A stretch of DNA of 64,000 bases from JACVRW01 sp963734365 (GCA_963734365.1 CAVTGV010000002.1:434001-498000), one strand, 5' to 3'. Shown: positions 8,068 to 17,273, counted from the stretch's first letter. Notes: generated by a model from the sequence alone, not told the origin. A program made the numbers and translations.

Positions 8068-9401
8068 GTGGCAGGCTGGGCCTGTTCGGCCTGGGAGCCG
8101 CCCGGGGGGCTCATCGGCCGTCCGGCCAGGGCCGGCACCGGATCCGCGCTGGGCCCGGTCTCGGGGCGGTCGAGTCCGGGGAGCGACGCCTCCAGCGCCG
8201 TGCCGGCCACCGGCCGTCCGGCCTGGATCACCAGCCAGATGCGCTCGTCGTCGAGCAGCAGCTCGGGATCGGCCAGCGGGTCGCCGTCGACCACCAGAAG
8301 ATCGGCCGCCCTGCCCGGGGCGATCGTGCCCACGTGATCGCCCAGTCCGCAGGCGGCCGCGCTCCCGGCCGTGGCGGCGCAGACGGCCTCCATCGGCGTG
8401 AGCCCGGCGCCGCAGAGGCGGACGAGCTCGAGCGCGCTCTGTCCGTGCGGCTGCGAATCGAAGCCCATGGCCAGGCGCACCCCCGCCGCGCGGGCGGCCT
8501 CGACGGTGCGATGGGCTTCGTCGAGCTGCTGCTCCGCCAGCTCGACCAGACCGCCCGGCCAGCACGAACCGTGGTTCTCGGAGATGTTGAAGAAGCACGA
8601 CAGCGTTGGCACGAGCACCCGCTCGGAGCGAGCCAGCTCCTCGAGCAGCTCGGGGGCGCGGTGGAGCTCCAGGCCGTGCTCGATCGTGTCCACGCCCTCC
8701 TCGATCGCCAGCCGGGTCCCGTCCAGCCCTTCGCAGTGGGCGGCCACGCGGTAGCCCATGCGGTGCGCCTCGTCCACCAGCGTCGCGATCTCCGCCCGCG
8801 TCATCTGCGCGGGCGAGCTGTTCTCGAGCTCGCAGGAGCGCGCGCCGGTGGTCATCAGCTTTATGAAGTCGGCACCGCGCCGGAACTGCTCGCGGGTGGC
8901 CTTGCGCACCTCCTCCGGGCCGTCGGCCTCGCGGTACATGTCCCCGAAGTAACGGCCCCCGGGCGAGGTGGCGGACACGATCCGCCCGCAGGCGAGGAGC
9001 CGCGGGCCGGGTATGGCCCCGAGGCGCACCGCTTGACGCGCGTGCAGCAGGTCGTCCCCGAACGCGCCGACGTCGCGCACTGTGGTGATCCCCATCCGCA
9101 GCATCCGCCGCAGGCCCGCGGCGATCAGGTGGTGGCGCACCTCGGGCGCGATCGGCTCCTGGCCCTTGAGCGCCTGCGGCATGTCGAACGCGGTCACGTG
9201 CACGTGGGCGTCCACGAGGCCGGGCATGAGCGTCCGGCCGGCGAGGTCGATCGTGGCCGCGCCGGCCGGGACCGCGCCGTCGCCGCTCGTGCTCATCCCG
9301 CCCACGCGCCCCTCTTCGACCACGAGGGAGACGTCGTCGAGCGGGGGTCCGCCCGAGCCGTCGATCATCCGGGCGGAGGTGAGGTGGAGAGGCTGGGTCA
9401 T
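8064..9401 (-). CDS. Metal-dependent amidohydrolase (Xaa-Pro/Xaa-Arg dipeptidase-like group)
   Basis: 445 aa. Metal ligands of the amidohydrolase superfamily are present: HxH in GLVDAHVHV, a lysine in FIKLMTTGA that could be carbamylated, histidines in AAHCEG and TIEHGLEL, and an aspartate in MGFDSQPHG. A composite beta-sandwich surrounds the barrel (ARMIDGSGG at the start, ADLLVVDGDPLADPE near the end), as in prolidase-like amidohydrolases. The last ~45 residues are Pro/Gly/Ala-rich and outside the domain. ATGA overlaps couple it to the upstream dehydrogenase and a GTGA overlap to the M20 gene. With a dipeptide ABC importer and an M20 enzyme in the same operon, dipeptide or N-acyl amino acid hydrolysis is likely. 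Confidence 0.85.
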   Translation of the reverse strand: MTQPLHLTSARMIDGSGGPPLDDVSLVVEEGRVGGMSTSGDGAVPAGAATIDLAGRTLMPGLVDAHVHVTAFDMPQALKGQEPIAPEVRHHLIAAGLRRMLRMGITTVRDVGAFGDDLLHARQAVRLGAIPGPRLLACGRIVSATSPGGRYFGDMYREADGPEEVRKATREQFRRGADFIKLMTTGARSCELENSSPAQMTRAEIATLVDEAHRMGYRVAAHCEGLDGTRLAIEEGVDTIEHGLELHRAPELLEELARSERVLVPTLSCFFNISENHGSCWPGGLVELAEQQLDEAHRTVEAARAAGVRLAMGFDSQPHGQSALELVRLCGAGLTPMEAVCAATAGSAAACGLGDHVGTIAPGRAADLLVVDGDPLADPELLLDDERIWLVIQAGRPVAGTALEASLPGLDRPETGPSADPVPALAGRPMSPPGGSQAEQAQPAT

Positions 9402-10540
9402 GGGATGGTTTCCGGCGCGCCGGCCAGCTCGGGGTCGAGAACCACCACCGTACGCGCTCCCTCGCCCCGGCGCAGCCTGCCGAAGGCCTCCTCGATCCCG
9501 TCGAGGCCGGTGAGATGGGTCACCACGTCGGCAACCGGGAAGCGTCCGTCAGCCACCAGCCGGGCGAGCTCCTCGAGCTCGGCGGCGGCGTCGCCCGAGC
9601 CGTAGTAGCAGCCCTTGAGCCCCTTCTCCGAGAGCAGGTCGAACCCCGGCAGCGACAGGTCCACGCCGCGTGGCACGGCGCCCACCACCACTGCGGTGGC
9701 GCCCGGGCGCAGCACGTCCCAGGCCTGTCGGACGGTCTCGGGCCGGCCGATCGCCTCGAAGGCATGGTCGACTCCTCCGTCGGAGAGCTCCAGCACGCGC
9801 GCCACCACGTCCTCGCCGGACGAGTCGATCGCGTGAGTGGCTCCGCGCCCCCGCGCCAGCTCGAGCTTGGCCGCGTCGCGCTCGACGGCGAAGATCGGAT
9901 CCGCACCTGCCACGCCGGCCGCGGCCACCACCTGCAGCCCGATGCCGCCGCAGCCGATCACGCACACGCTCTCGCCCTGCGCCACCCGGGCCGCGTTGCG
10001 GACGGCGCCCACGCCGGTGACCACCCCGCAACCCAGCAGCGCGGCCTGCCACAGCGGCAGCTCGGCGGGAATCCGCACCGCGGAGGCGGCGGGCACCACA
10101 CAGCGCTCGGCGAAGCACGAGATGAAGTTGAAGTGGCCCAGGTCGCTCGCGTCGCCCAGGTGCAGCCGCGTGGTGCCGTCGAGGAGAGTGCCCTTCCAGG
10201 CGTGCTCAGCTGCCCTCTCACAGAGGTTGAGGCGACCGGCGCGGCAGGCACGGCAGTCGCGGCAGGCGGGGACGAAGCAGAAGGCCACGGGGTCCCCCGG
10301 CTGCGGCCGCTCGACTCCTCGGCCCACCTCCTCGACGATCCCGGCGCCCTCGTGACCGGGCACGATCGGGAAGCGGTCGCGGCCGAGGTGGCCGTCCACG
10401 AGGTGCAGGTCGGTGTGGCACACACCCGCCGCCGCGACGCGTACCAGCACCTCGCCGTCCCGAGGCCCGTCGAGCCCGACCTGCTCCACGCTGAGGGGGG
10501 CCTCGGCCTCGCGCTGGACTGCGGCGGTGGTGGTGATCAC
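9398..10540 (-). CDS. Zinc-dependent alcohol/formaldehyde dehydrogenase (class III-like)
   Basis: 380 aa medium-chain dehydrogenase. The catalytic zinc ligands lie in GVCHTDLHLVDG, GHEGAG and LLGCGVVTG. The structural zinc lobe is PACRDCRACRAGRLNLC. The NAD site is VCVIGCGGIGLQ. Arrangement and length match class III or mycothiol/glutathione-type formaldehyde dehydrogenases and related aryl-alcohol dehydrogenases. It starts with GTG overlapping the stop of the enolase-superfamily gene (GTGA). Together with the Fae-like gene and a second dehydrogenase in the same operon it suggests oxidation of formaldehyde or an alcohol released from a methylated substrate. Confidence 0.9.
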   Translation of the reverse strand: MITTTAAVQREAEAPLSVEQVGLDGPRDGEVLVRVAAAGVCHTDLHLVDGHLGRDRFPIVPGHEGAGIVEEVGRGVERPQPGDPVAFCFVPACRDCRACRAGRLNLCERAAEHAWKGTLLDGTTRLHLGDASDLGHFNFISCFAERCVVPAASAVRIPAELPLWQAALLGCGVVTGVGAVRNAARVAQGESVCVIGCGGIGLQVVAAAGVAGADPIFAVERDAAKLELARGRGATHAIDSSGEDVVARVLELSDGGVDHAFEAIGRPETVRQAWDVLRPGATAVVVGAVPRGVDLSLPGFDLLSEKGLKGCYYGSGDAAAELEELARLVADGRFPVADVVTHLTGLDGIEEAFGRLRRGEGARTVVVLDPELAGAPETIP

Positions 10541-11646
10541 CCGACGCGATGCGCCTCCAGCGCATCGAGGTCGGGGGTCACGCCGAGGCCGGGACCGGGG
10601 GGCGGGGCGATGGTCCCGTCGGCTGCGATCTCCAGCGGCGCGGGCAGGAGCCCGTCGCGCCGCTCCGGGGTCCAGGCCGGCGGGTCGAAGGGCACCTCGA
10701 CGTACGGGCAGGTGGAGACGGCGAGCGCGAGGTGGAGGTTGGCCACGAGGCCGAGCCCGTTCGACCAGGTGTGGGGGGAGAGGCTCCTGCCAAACAGATC
10801 GGCCAGGCCGGCGAGGCGCCGCACCCCGCCCAGGCCGCCGGCGAGGACCACATCCGGCTGGATCACGTCCACGCCGCCGCGCACGATCAGGTCACGGGCC
10901 TCGAACGCGCCGCGGACCATCTCCCCGGCGGCGATGCGCAGCGAGGTGCGGCGCCGCAGCGTCGCGTACCCGTCGACGTCGGTGGTGGGGAGGGGCTCCT
11001 CCAGCCAATAGACCCCGAGCGGCTCGAGCGCTCGTGCGCACTGGCTCGCGGTGGCCACGTCCCAGCGCGGCTCGCGGTCGCCGGCCATGCGCCAGCCCTG
11101 GTTCGCGTCGACCATCAGCTCCACGTCGGAGCCCACCGCATCGCGCACCCGCTCCACCAGCTCCACGTCGCGGCGCCAATCGGCGTGGTGAAAGCGGAGC
11201 TTGACCGCGCGGACCCCGCGGTCGCGCAGCGCGGTCACGCGCCGCGCGCGCTCCTCCGCATCCACCAGCTCGCCGCTCGACGCGTACGCGAGGAGGCGCT
11301 CGGAGCGGCCGCCGAGCAAGCGCCACAGCGGGACCCCGAGCGCTCGCGCTGCCAGGTCCCAGACCGCCACCTCGGCCGTCCAGGGGCGCGCGTGATGGAA
11401 GTCGACGCTCTCGCACAGCTCGCGGACCACCTCGGTCCGCAGCGGGTCGAGGCCCACGAGCAGGCGCTCGAGCAGCTCGGCGTCGGGGAGGCTGTCGCCG
11501 CTCGCGTAGCCGGCCAGCCCGTCGTCCGAGCGCACGATCACGAGGCTGGCGTCGAGCGCCGTGCGCGGCACGGGATCCCAGGCCGCCCTGAAGGGCGGGT
11601 CGAGCGGGAACGCGTAGCGCCGCACCTCTATGCCGGCGATCCGCAT
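10537..11646 (-). CDS. Mandelate racemase/muconate lactonizing enzyme family protein (enolase superfamily)
   Basis: 369 aa. The barrel has the superfamily's conserved sites: a K-x-R base motif in AVKLRFHH, magnesium ligands in MVDANQGW, WLEEPL and IAAGEM, and the second base in SPHTWSNG. The KxR plus histidine arrangement is typical of the mandelate racemase subgroup, whose members abstract the alpha proton of a carboxylate (racemases, sugar-acid dehydratases). The N-terminal capping domain is present (YAFPLDPPFR region). A 12-bp gap separates it from the Fae-like gene. The substrate is unknown; sugar acid or amino acid derivatives are possible. Confidence 0.88.
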   Translation of the reverse strand: MRIAGIEVRRYAFPLDPPFRAAWDPVPRTALDASLVIVRSDDGLAGYASGDSLPDAELLERLLVGLDPLRTEVVRELCESVDFHHARPWTAEVAVWDLAARALGVPLWRLLGGRSERLLAYASSGELVDAEERARRVTALRDRGVRAVKLRFHHADWRRDVELVERVRDAVGSDVELMVDANQGWRMAGDREPRWDVATASQCARALEPLGVYWLEEPLPTTDVDGYATLRRRTSLRIAAGEMVRGAFEARDLIVRGGVDVIQPDVVLAGGLGGVRRLAGLADLFGRSLSPHTWSNGLGLVANLHLALAVSTCPYVEVPFDPPAWTPERRDGLLPAPLEIAADGTIAPPPGPGLGVTPDLDALEAHRVG

Positions 11647-11658
11647 CAGCGGCCCACG

Positions 11659-12180
11659 TCAGTCACCGCCGTAGAAGGCGTTGGTCGCCTCCTCGCGCTG
11701 CTCGGCGAGCGCTCGGACCGCGTCGGCTCCGGGCGGCTCGAGCGCATCGGCGATCGCGGCCCGGGTGGCCTCTCGGTTGGCCATCCGCACCGCGGTCTCG
11801 TCGTGGGCCTGCGGATCGATCCAGACAGCCACGAGCACGATCACGTCCGCGGCCTCCTCGGCGTCGAGGCGGCCGTCGGCCACCGCGTCGAGCACGCCCT
11901 GGGCGATACCGAGCTGGGCCGCTCCCCAGGCGAGGCGCTCCTGGCGCTCGTTCTCGATCGTGACCTTGTTGACGAAGATCGTGGCCGGACGGACGGGCGT
12001 CCCGGCGCCCTTGAGGCAGGCGAGGATCGGCAGGTGACCCGGCCGCGGGCTGGCCATCACAGCGGCCGCCGCGGCCGCCGTGGGCGAGCCGCGCCGGGCG
12101 AGCACCAGGTTGATGTGGCTTCCGTTCGGCACGTCGCCGGCCCAGGCCTCGCCCACCCGCCCATCGAGAGAATCAGTCAT
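11659..12180 (-). CDS. Formaldehyde-activating enzyme (Fae) family protein
   Basis: 173 aa, the usual Fae length. The N-terminus keeps the GDVPNGSHINLVLAR stretch with H22 matching the catalytic histidine of Fae. The core has PGHLPILACL, RPATIFVNKVTIENERQ and VIVLVAVWIDPQAHD, all close to family signatures. In methylotrophs Fae condenses formaldehyde with tetrahydromethanopterin. Actinobacteria generally lack that cofactor, and homologues there may use another carrier or serve as formaldehyde sensors or scavengers. It starts at ATG 12180, overlapping the second dehydrogenase (ATGA). Its position between two formaldehyde/alcohol dehydrogenases argues that the operon releases formaldehyde, for example by N-demethylation. 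Confidence 0.88.
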   Translation of the reverse strand: MTDSLDGRVGEAWAGDVPNGSHINLVLARRGSPTAAAAAAVMASPRPGHLPILACLKGAGTPVRPATIFVNKVTIENERQERLAWGAAQLGIAQGVLDAVADGRLDAEEAADVIVLVAVWIDPQAHDETAVRMANREATRAAIADALEPPGADAVRALAEQREEATNAFYGGD

Positions 12181-13297
12181 CGGGCCGTCCCGGCCAGGTC
12201 GAGCACCACCCGGGCACCGCTCGCGGCCCGCAGGGAGTCGAAGGCGCTCTCCACCGCGTCGAGCGGCAGATGCGAGGAGATCAGGCGGTCGAGCGGCAGG
12301 CGGCCCTGCATGTAGAGCTCGAGCAGCGCCGGGAAGTCGCGTTCCGGCCGCGCCGAGCCGTACAGCGAGCCGAGCACGCGCCGTTCCATCCGCACCGCCG
12401 ACGCGGTGGGGAGAGGCAGGACCGCGTCGGCCGCCGGTATGCCGATCAGCACGGCCGCTCCGCGCGCGCGGGTGGAGTGGAAGGCGGCCAGTCCGGCCTC
12501 GGCGCGGCCGGTGGCCTCGATCGCGTAGTCCACTCCGTTCCCGCTCGCGGCGCGCACGCGCTCCGCGGTGGCCTCCGCACCCTCCGACCAGCGGATCGCG
12601 TGGGTGGCTCCGAGACCCAGCGCACGCTCGAGCCTGTCCTCGTCGAGGTCCACGGCCACGATCGGCGCGGCGCCGGTCACCTGCGCGCCCATCACGGCGC
12701 TGAGGCCCACGCCGCCGCAGCCGAAGACGCACACCGACTCGCCGGCACGCACCCCGGCCGTGCGCCAGACCGCGCCGGTACCGGTGGTCACCGCGCAGCC
12801 CACCAGGGCGGCCACGTCGAGCGGCACCTCAGGCGCCACCGGGATGCAGCAGGCTGCCGGCACCACCGCCCGCTCGGCGAACGAGGACAGGAACGAGTAG
12901 TGGAACACCGGCTCGCCGTCGCGCGAGAGCCGTGGCCTTCCGTCCAGCAGCCCGCCGGTGGCCATCGCGGCCCAGGCTGCTCCGCACAGGTGCGGCAGAT
13001 CGCGGCGGCACTCCTCGCACTCGCCGCAGGCGGGCAGCCACGAGAGCACCACGTGGGTGCCGGGCGCCAGCGTCCACGCCCGGGCCCAACGGCTTCGACC
13101 ACGCCCGCGCCCTCGTGGCCCAGCACCGCCGGACAGGGTGTCTCGGCGGTGCCGTCCACGGCGTTCAGGTCCGAATGGCACACGCCGCTCGCGTGCATGC
13201 GCACGAGCACCTCGCCGGCGGCCGGGGGTTCGAGGTCCAGCTCAGTGACCTCGAGCGGAGCCCCGACCCGCTCGAGCACCGCCGCACGGACCTTCAG
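12177..13297 (-). pseudogene. Second zinc-dependent alcohol dehydrogenase, interrupted by one frameshift
   Basis: The N-terminal part (KVRAAVLERVGAPLEV, GVCHSDLNAVDG, VLGHEGAGVVEAVGPG) and the remainder (TLAPGTHVVLSWLPACGE, structural cysteines CGECEECRRDLPHLC, VGCAVTTG, NAD site VCVFGCGGVGLS) lie in different frames. They meet near 13085, where one base seems to be missing in the CCCGGGCG run. Repaired, it is a full-length class III-like dehydrogenase (about 373 aa) paralogous to the one at 9398-10540. The best start is a CTG at 13297, since CTGA overlaps the stop of the ABC ATPase gene and gives the expected KVRAAVLE N-terminus; ATG and GTG alternatives would truncate the fold. It may be a sequencing indel or a real lesion. 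Confidence 0.8.
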
Positions 13298-15408
13298 CGT
13301 CCGTCCTCCGTCGCGGTGTCCGCCGCCGGAAGCTCCGCCGCCGGAAGCTCCGCCGCGTCGCCCGTGTTGCGTTCGGGCGGGGCCGTCTTCTGAAGCTCGC
13401 GGAGGTCGTCCACGGAGTAGTGGCAGCGCCAGAAGTGCCCGGGCTCGACCTCCTTGAGCTCCGGCTCCTCGTCCTTGCAGATGTCGCCGATGTAGCGCGG
13501 GCAGCGCGTGTGGAAGACGCAGCCGCTGGGCGGATCGGCGTGACTGGGGATCTCGCCCGTGAGCCTGATCCGGGGTCGCTCCTTGCCCTCCTCGGCGGGC
13601 ACGGCCGACAGCAGGGCTTCGGTGTACGGGTGCTGTGGCGGGCCGAACACCGTCTCCGCCGCGCCCAGCTCCATCAGGCGCCCGAGGTAGAGCACGGCGA
13701 TCCGGTCCGAGAGGTAGCGCACCACGCCGAGGTCGTGCGAGATGAACAGATAGGCGGTGTCCTTCTCGACCTGGAGCTCGGCCAGCAGGTTGAGGATCGC
13801 GGCCTGCACCGATACGTCGAGCGCCGAGGTGGGCTCGTCGCACACCACCACCTTCGGATCACCGGCGAAGGCGCGGGCGATCGCCACCCGCTGCTTGAGC
13901 CCGCCGGAGAGCTGCGAGGGCTTGGCCCGGATCAGGCGCACGTCGAAGCGCACCGAGTGCGCGAGGTCGCGCAGCCGGTCGTCGAGCTGCTTGCCGCTGC
14001 TGCCCAGCAGCATGTGCAGGGCTCGCCCGATGATCCGCTGGATCGAGAAGCGGCGGTTGAGCGCGGCGTCCGGGTTCTGGAAGACGATCTGGAGCGCGCG
14101 CACCTCCTCGCGCCCGCGCTTGCTGATGTCCGCGGCCACCGCCTCACCGTCGAGCTTGACGACCGAGCCTTCGTCGGCCGGCGTGAGGCCGAGGAGCAGG
14201 CGAGCGAGGGTGGTCTTGCCGCTGCCCGACTCACCCACTAGGCCGAGCGTCTCACCGGGAGCCAGGTTGAAGGTGATGTCCTCCACCGCACGTATCTCGT
14301 GGCCGTCCTGGTGAAAGGTCTTGCGCACGTTGCTGGTGCTGATCACCGGAGTGCCGTTGCTGTGGTCCTTGCGCTCGGCCACGGCGGCCACGGGCGCGGT
14401 GTCGCGCGGCAGCGTCTGCGCCTTCTCGTGGAAGTGGCAGCGGCTGAAGTGCCCCTCGCCGAGGTCGTGCAGCGGCGGCTCCTCCTGCCGGCAGATGTCC
14501 TGTGCGAGCCCGCAGCGGTCCGCGAACACGCAGCCGGGAAGGTCGGCGCCCAACCCGGGCAGGAAGCCCGGGATCGTGTCCAGCTTGCCCTGATCCTTGC
14601 GCGCGCCCGCGCGCGGGATGCAGCGCAGCAGCCCGACCGCATAGGGGTGCCGCGGATTGTTGAAGACCTCCTCGACGGGCCCCTCTTCCACGAGCCGGCC
14701 GGCGTAGAGCACGCCAACCCGGTCGCACATCTTCAGGATCACGTCGAGGCTGTGGCTGATGAACAGGACGCTCGACTTGAACTCCTCCCGCAGCGCGGCC
14801 ACCAGGTCGAGCACCTCGGCTTCCACCGTGGCGTCGAGCCCGGTGGTGGGCTCGTCGAGGATCAGCAGGGTGGGGTCCTTGGCCAGCGCCATGGCGATCA
14901 CCACGCGCTGGTTCATGCCGCCGGAGAGCTGATGCGGGTAGCGCTGCATCACGCCCGACGGATCTGAGATCTGAACCCGCTCCAGTACCTCTCGCGCCCG
15001 GTCTCCGGCCTCGTCCTCGTCCACACCGAGGAGCGTGAAGGCCTCGGTGACCTGGTCGCCGATGCGGATGGTGGGGTTCAGCGCCGAGGTGGGGTTCTGG
15101 TAGACCATCGAGACCTTGCTGGCGCGCAGCCGGCGCACGTCGGTCTCGCTCATCGCCAGGAGGTCCTCGCCCGCCACACGTATGTCGCCCTTGCTCACCC
15201 GGCCGTTGCGCGGCAGGTAGCGGAGCCCGGCAAAGGCCGCCGTCGACTTGCCGCAGCCCGACTCGCCCACCAGGCCGTAGGACTCGCCCTCGGCGATCTG
15301 GAGCGTGATACCTCGCAGCACGCGCTTCCACTCGCCGCGGACGCGGTACTCGACCTCGACGTCGTCGAACTCGAGCGCTTGGGCGGTGGCTGCCGGGGCG
15401 GTGGTCAT
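13294..15408 (-). CDS. Dipeptide/oligopeptide ABC transporter, two ATPase domains fused in one protein (DppD-DppF)
   Basis: 704 aa with two complete nucleotide-binding domains. The first (about residues 1-330) has Walker A GESGCGKS, signature LSGGMNQR and Walker B LLILDEPTTG. The second (about 345-690) has GESGSGKT, LSGGLKQR and VVVCDEPTSA. Each is followed by the oligopeptide-transporter C-terminal extension with its cysteine set (GCVFADRCGLAQDIC and GCVFHTRCPRYIGDIC), which in some DppD proteins holds an iron-sulfur cluster. DppD and DppF are normally separate genes. The tail carries a short AELPA duplication. Start ATG 15408 overlaps the permease stop (ATGA). It powers import by the two permeases encoded just upstream. 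Confidence 0.95.
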   Translation of the reverse strand: MTTAPAATAQALEFDDVEVEYRVRGEWKRVLRGITLQIAEGESYGLVGESGCGKSTAAFAGLRYLPRNGRVSKGDIRVAGEDLLAMSETDVRRLRASKVSMVYQNPTSALNPTIRIGDQVTEAFTLLGVDEDEAGDRAREVLERVQISDPSGVMQRYPHQLSGGMNQRVVIAMALAKDPTLLILDEPTTGLDATVEAEVLDLVAALREEFKSSVLFISHSLDVILKMCDRVGVLYAGRLVEEGPVEEVFNNPRHPYAVGLLRCIPRAGARKDQGKLDTIPGFLPGLGADLPGCVFADRCGLAQDICRQEEPPLHDLGEGHFSRCHFHEKAQTLPRDTAPVAAVAERKDHSNGTPVISTSNVRKTFHQDGHEIRAVEDITFNLAPGETLGLVGESGSGKTTLARLLLGLTPADEGSVVKLDGEAVAADISKRGREEVRALQIVFQNPDAALNRRFSIQRIIGRALHMLLGSSGKQLDDRLRDLAHSVRFDVRLIRAKPSQLSGGLKQRVAIARAFAGDPKVVVCDEPTSALDVSVQAAILNLLAELQVEKDTAYLFISHDLGVVRYLSDRIAVLYLGRLMELGAAETVFGPPQHPYTEALLSAVPAEEGKERPRIRLTGEIPSHADPPSGCVFHTRCPRYIGDICKDEEPELKEVEPGHFWRCHYSVDDLRELQKTAPPERNTGDAAELPAAELPAADTATEDGR

Positions 15409-16316
15409 CGCTCGAACGCCTTGGCGATTCCGTCGGCGATCATGTTGACGCCCACCACGAGGATGGCGATGGCCAGCGCGGGGAACAGCACCGGCCACCA
15501 GTAACCGCCGCTGATGAGGCCGTAGTGCTCGAACACCTGCAGGCCCCAGTCGGGGGCCGGAGGCTGGATGCCGAAGCCGAGGAAGCTCAGCGTGGCGACC
15601 GTGAAGATCGCGTAGCCGAGCCGGACGGTGAACTCCACCAGCACCGGGCCCATCACGTTCGGCAGGATCTCCGCGAACAGGATGTACGAGGTTCGCTCGT
15701 TGCGCAGATGCGCCGCGGAGACGTACTCCATCTCCCGTTCCTGGAGCACGGCGGCCCGCACCGTGCGGGCGATGATCGGCGCGAACACCAGCCCGATCAC
15801 GATGATCACGGTCCACTTCGACGGGCCGAGGGCCACGATCGCCAGCAGGCCGATGATCACGGTCGGCAGCGCGAGGAAGGCGTCGATGAAGCGGCTGAGG
15901 ATGTCGTCCACGGGCCCGCGGAAATAGCCCGTGACGAGACCGAGGGCCGTGCCGAGCACGGTGCCGAGGAGGGTGGCCGCCGGGGCCACGATCAGGATGT
16001 CCCGCGCTCCCACGATCACGCGCGAGAGCACGTCGCGTCCCACCCGGTCGGTGCCGAACAGGTGGTCTCCGCTCGGCGCGGCGAGGTCGTTGAGCGGGTC
16101 GGTGGCGAACGGGTCGTCGGGCGCCAGGGTCTCGCCGAAGATGGCGAAGATCACGAACAGGCCGACGATCACCAGGCCCGCGATGAAGGTCGGTGAGCGC
16201 AGCATCAGGCGCAGCCGTTGCTTCTGTGCGGCGCGATCGTCCTGCGCTGTGGGCGCGGCGGGCGAGGCGGGGGCGGGAGAGGCGACGGGCGTGCCGGAGG
16301 AGGCCGAGCTGCTCAC
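15405..16316 (-). CDS. Dipeptide-type ABC transporter permease (DppC family)
   Basis: 303 aa integral membrane protein. An N-terminal cytosolic segment rich in Ala/Pro/Ser leads to a first helix (FIAGLVIVGLFVIFAIFGET), then the FGTDRVGRDVLSRVIVGARD signature of DppC/OppC. The permease EAA loop region is YVSAAHLRNERTSYILFAEILP. Five further hydrophobic segments follow to the C-terminus. It pairs with the DppB-type permease (genes overlap by 4 bp) to form the membrane channel of the importer. Confidence 0.95.
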   Translation of the reverse strand: MSSSASSGTPVASPAPASPAAPTAQDDRAAQKQRLRLMLRSPTFIAGLVIVGLFVIFAIFGETLAPDDPFATDPLNDLAAPSGDHLFGTDRVGRDVLSRVIVGARDILIVAPAATLLGTVLGTALGLVTGYFRGPVDDILSRFIDAFLALPTVIIGLLAIVALGPSKWTVIIVIGLVFAPIIARTVRAAVLQEREMEYVSAAHLRNERTSYILFAEILPNVMGPVLVEFTVRLGYAIFTVATLSFLGFGIQPPAPDWGLQVFEHYGLISGGYWWPVLFPALAIAILVVGVNMIADGIAKAFER

Positions 16317-17266
16317 TGCTCACTCCCGAGCCGCACCCGCGGGTTGAGCATGGAGTAGGCGATGTCGGCCAGCAGCGTGGCCACGAGGTACACCACGCCG
16401 ACGATCAGGATGCCGCTCTGCAGCAGCGGGAAGTCCTTCTGCTGCGCCGCCTCGAACAGAGTCTGGCCGAGCCCGTTGTAGTTGAAGATCAACTCGATCA
16501 CCACCAGTCCACCGATCAGATATCCCAGTTGCGTGGCCACCACGGCGATCGTCGGAAGGAGCGAGTTGCGCAGCACGTGATGACGGATCACGGTCTTTTG
16601 GGGCAGCCCCTTGATCACCGCGGTGCGGGTGTAGTCGGCGTCGAGCGACTCGATCGTCCCGGCCCGGGCCATGCGGGCGATGTACCCGAACAGGACGAAG
16701 ATAAGGCAGATCGCCGGCAGGATCAGGTAGGACAGCTGTTTGAAGAAGCCGGATTCCGGCGGCGCCGTGGCCGTGGCCGGGAAGATCCCGAGCGTCAGGG
16801 CGAAGATGAGGATCAGGAGCACGGCCCACACGAAGTCGGGCACGGCGGTGGCCGACAGCCCGCCGAGTGAGATCACCTTGTCGCGGGCGGTGCCCTCGTT
16901 CAGCGCGGCGTAGACGCCGCCGAGGATCGCTAACGGAACGACGATGATGAAGGCCAGCAGGGCGAGCTTCGCGGAGTTGACAAGCGCCGGGCCGATCACC
17001 TCCCCGACCGGTCGCCGGAACGCCAGGGACTCCCCGAGGTCGCCGGTGAACACGCCGCTGATCCAGTCCCAGTACTGCACGGGCAGCGAGCGGTCGGTGC
17101 CGAGCTGCTCGTTCAGAGCATCCACCGACTTCTGACTGGCGAACGGGCCGAGCTTGCTGCGCCCCACGTCGCCCGGGAGCACGGACGCGCTCATGAAGAC
17201 GATGATGCTCAGCAGGAACAGCGTGACGATGCTGAGCAGGACGCGGACGAGGATGAAGCGTCCCAT
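16313..17266 (-). CDS. Dipeptide-type ABC transporter permease (DppB family)
   Basis: 317 aa with the DppB/OppB layout: an N-terminal helix (FILVRVLLSIVTLFLLSIIVFM), a large periplasmic loop containing QYWDWISGVFTGDLGES, and then five helices. The EAA-type loop with TRTAVIKGLPQKTVIRHHVLRNS contacts the ATPase. It begins 8 bp after the binding-protein gene and overlaps the DppC gene. Together they form the translocation pore for the substrate delivered by the lipoprotein. Confidence 0.95.
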   Translation of the reverse strand: MGRFILVRVLLSIVTLFLLSIIVFMSASVLPGDVGRSKLGPFASQKSVDALNEQLGTDRSLPVQYWDWISGVFTGDLGESLAFRRPVGEVIGPALVNSAKLALLAFIIVVPLAILGGVYAALNEGTARDKVISLGGLSATAVPDFVWAVLLILIFALTLGIFPATATAPPESGFFKQLSYLILPAICLIFVLFGYIARMARAGTIESLDADYTRTAVIKGLPQKTVIRHHVLRNSLLPTIAVVATQLGYLIGGLVVIELIFNYNGLGQTLFEAAQQKDFPLLQSGILIVGVVYLVATLLADIAYSMLNPRVRLGSEQ

Positions 17267-17273
17267 GCGCGGC

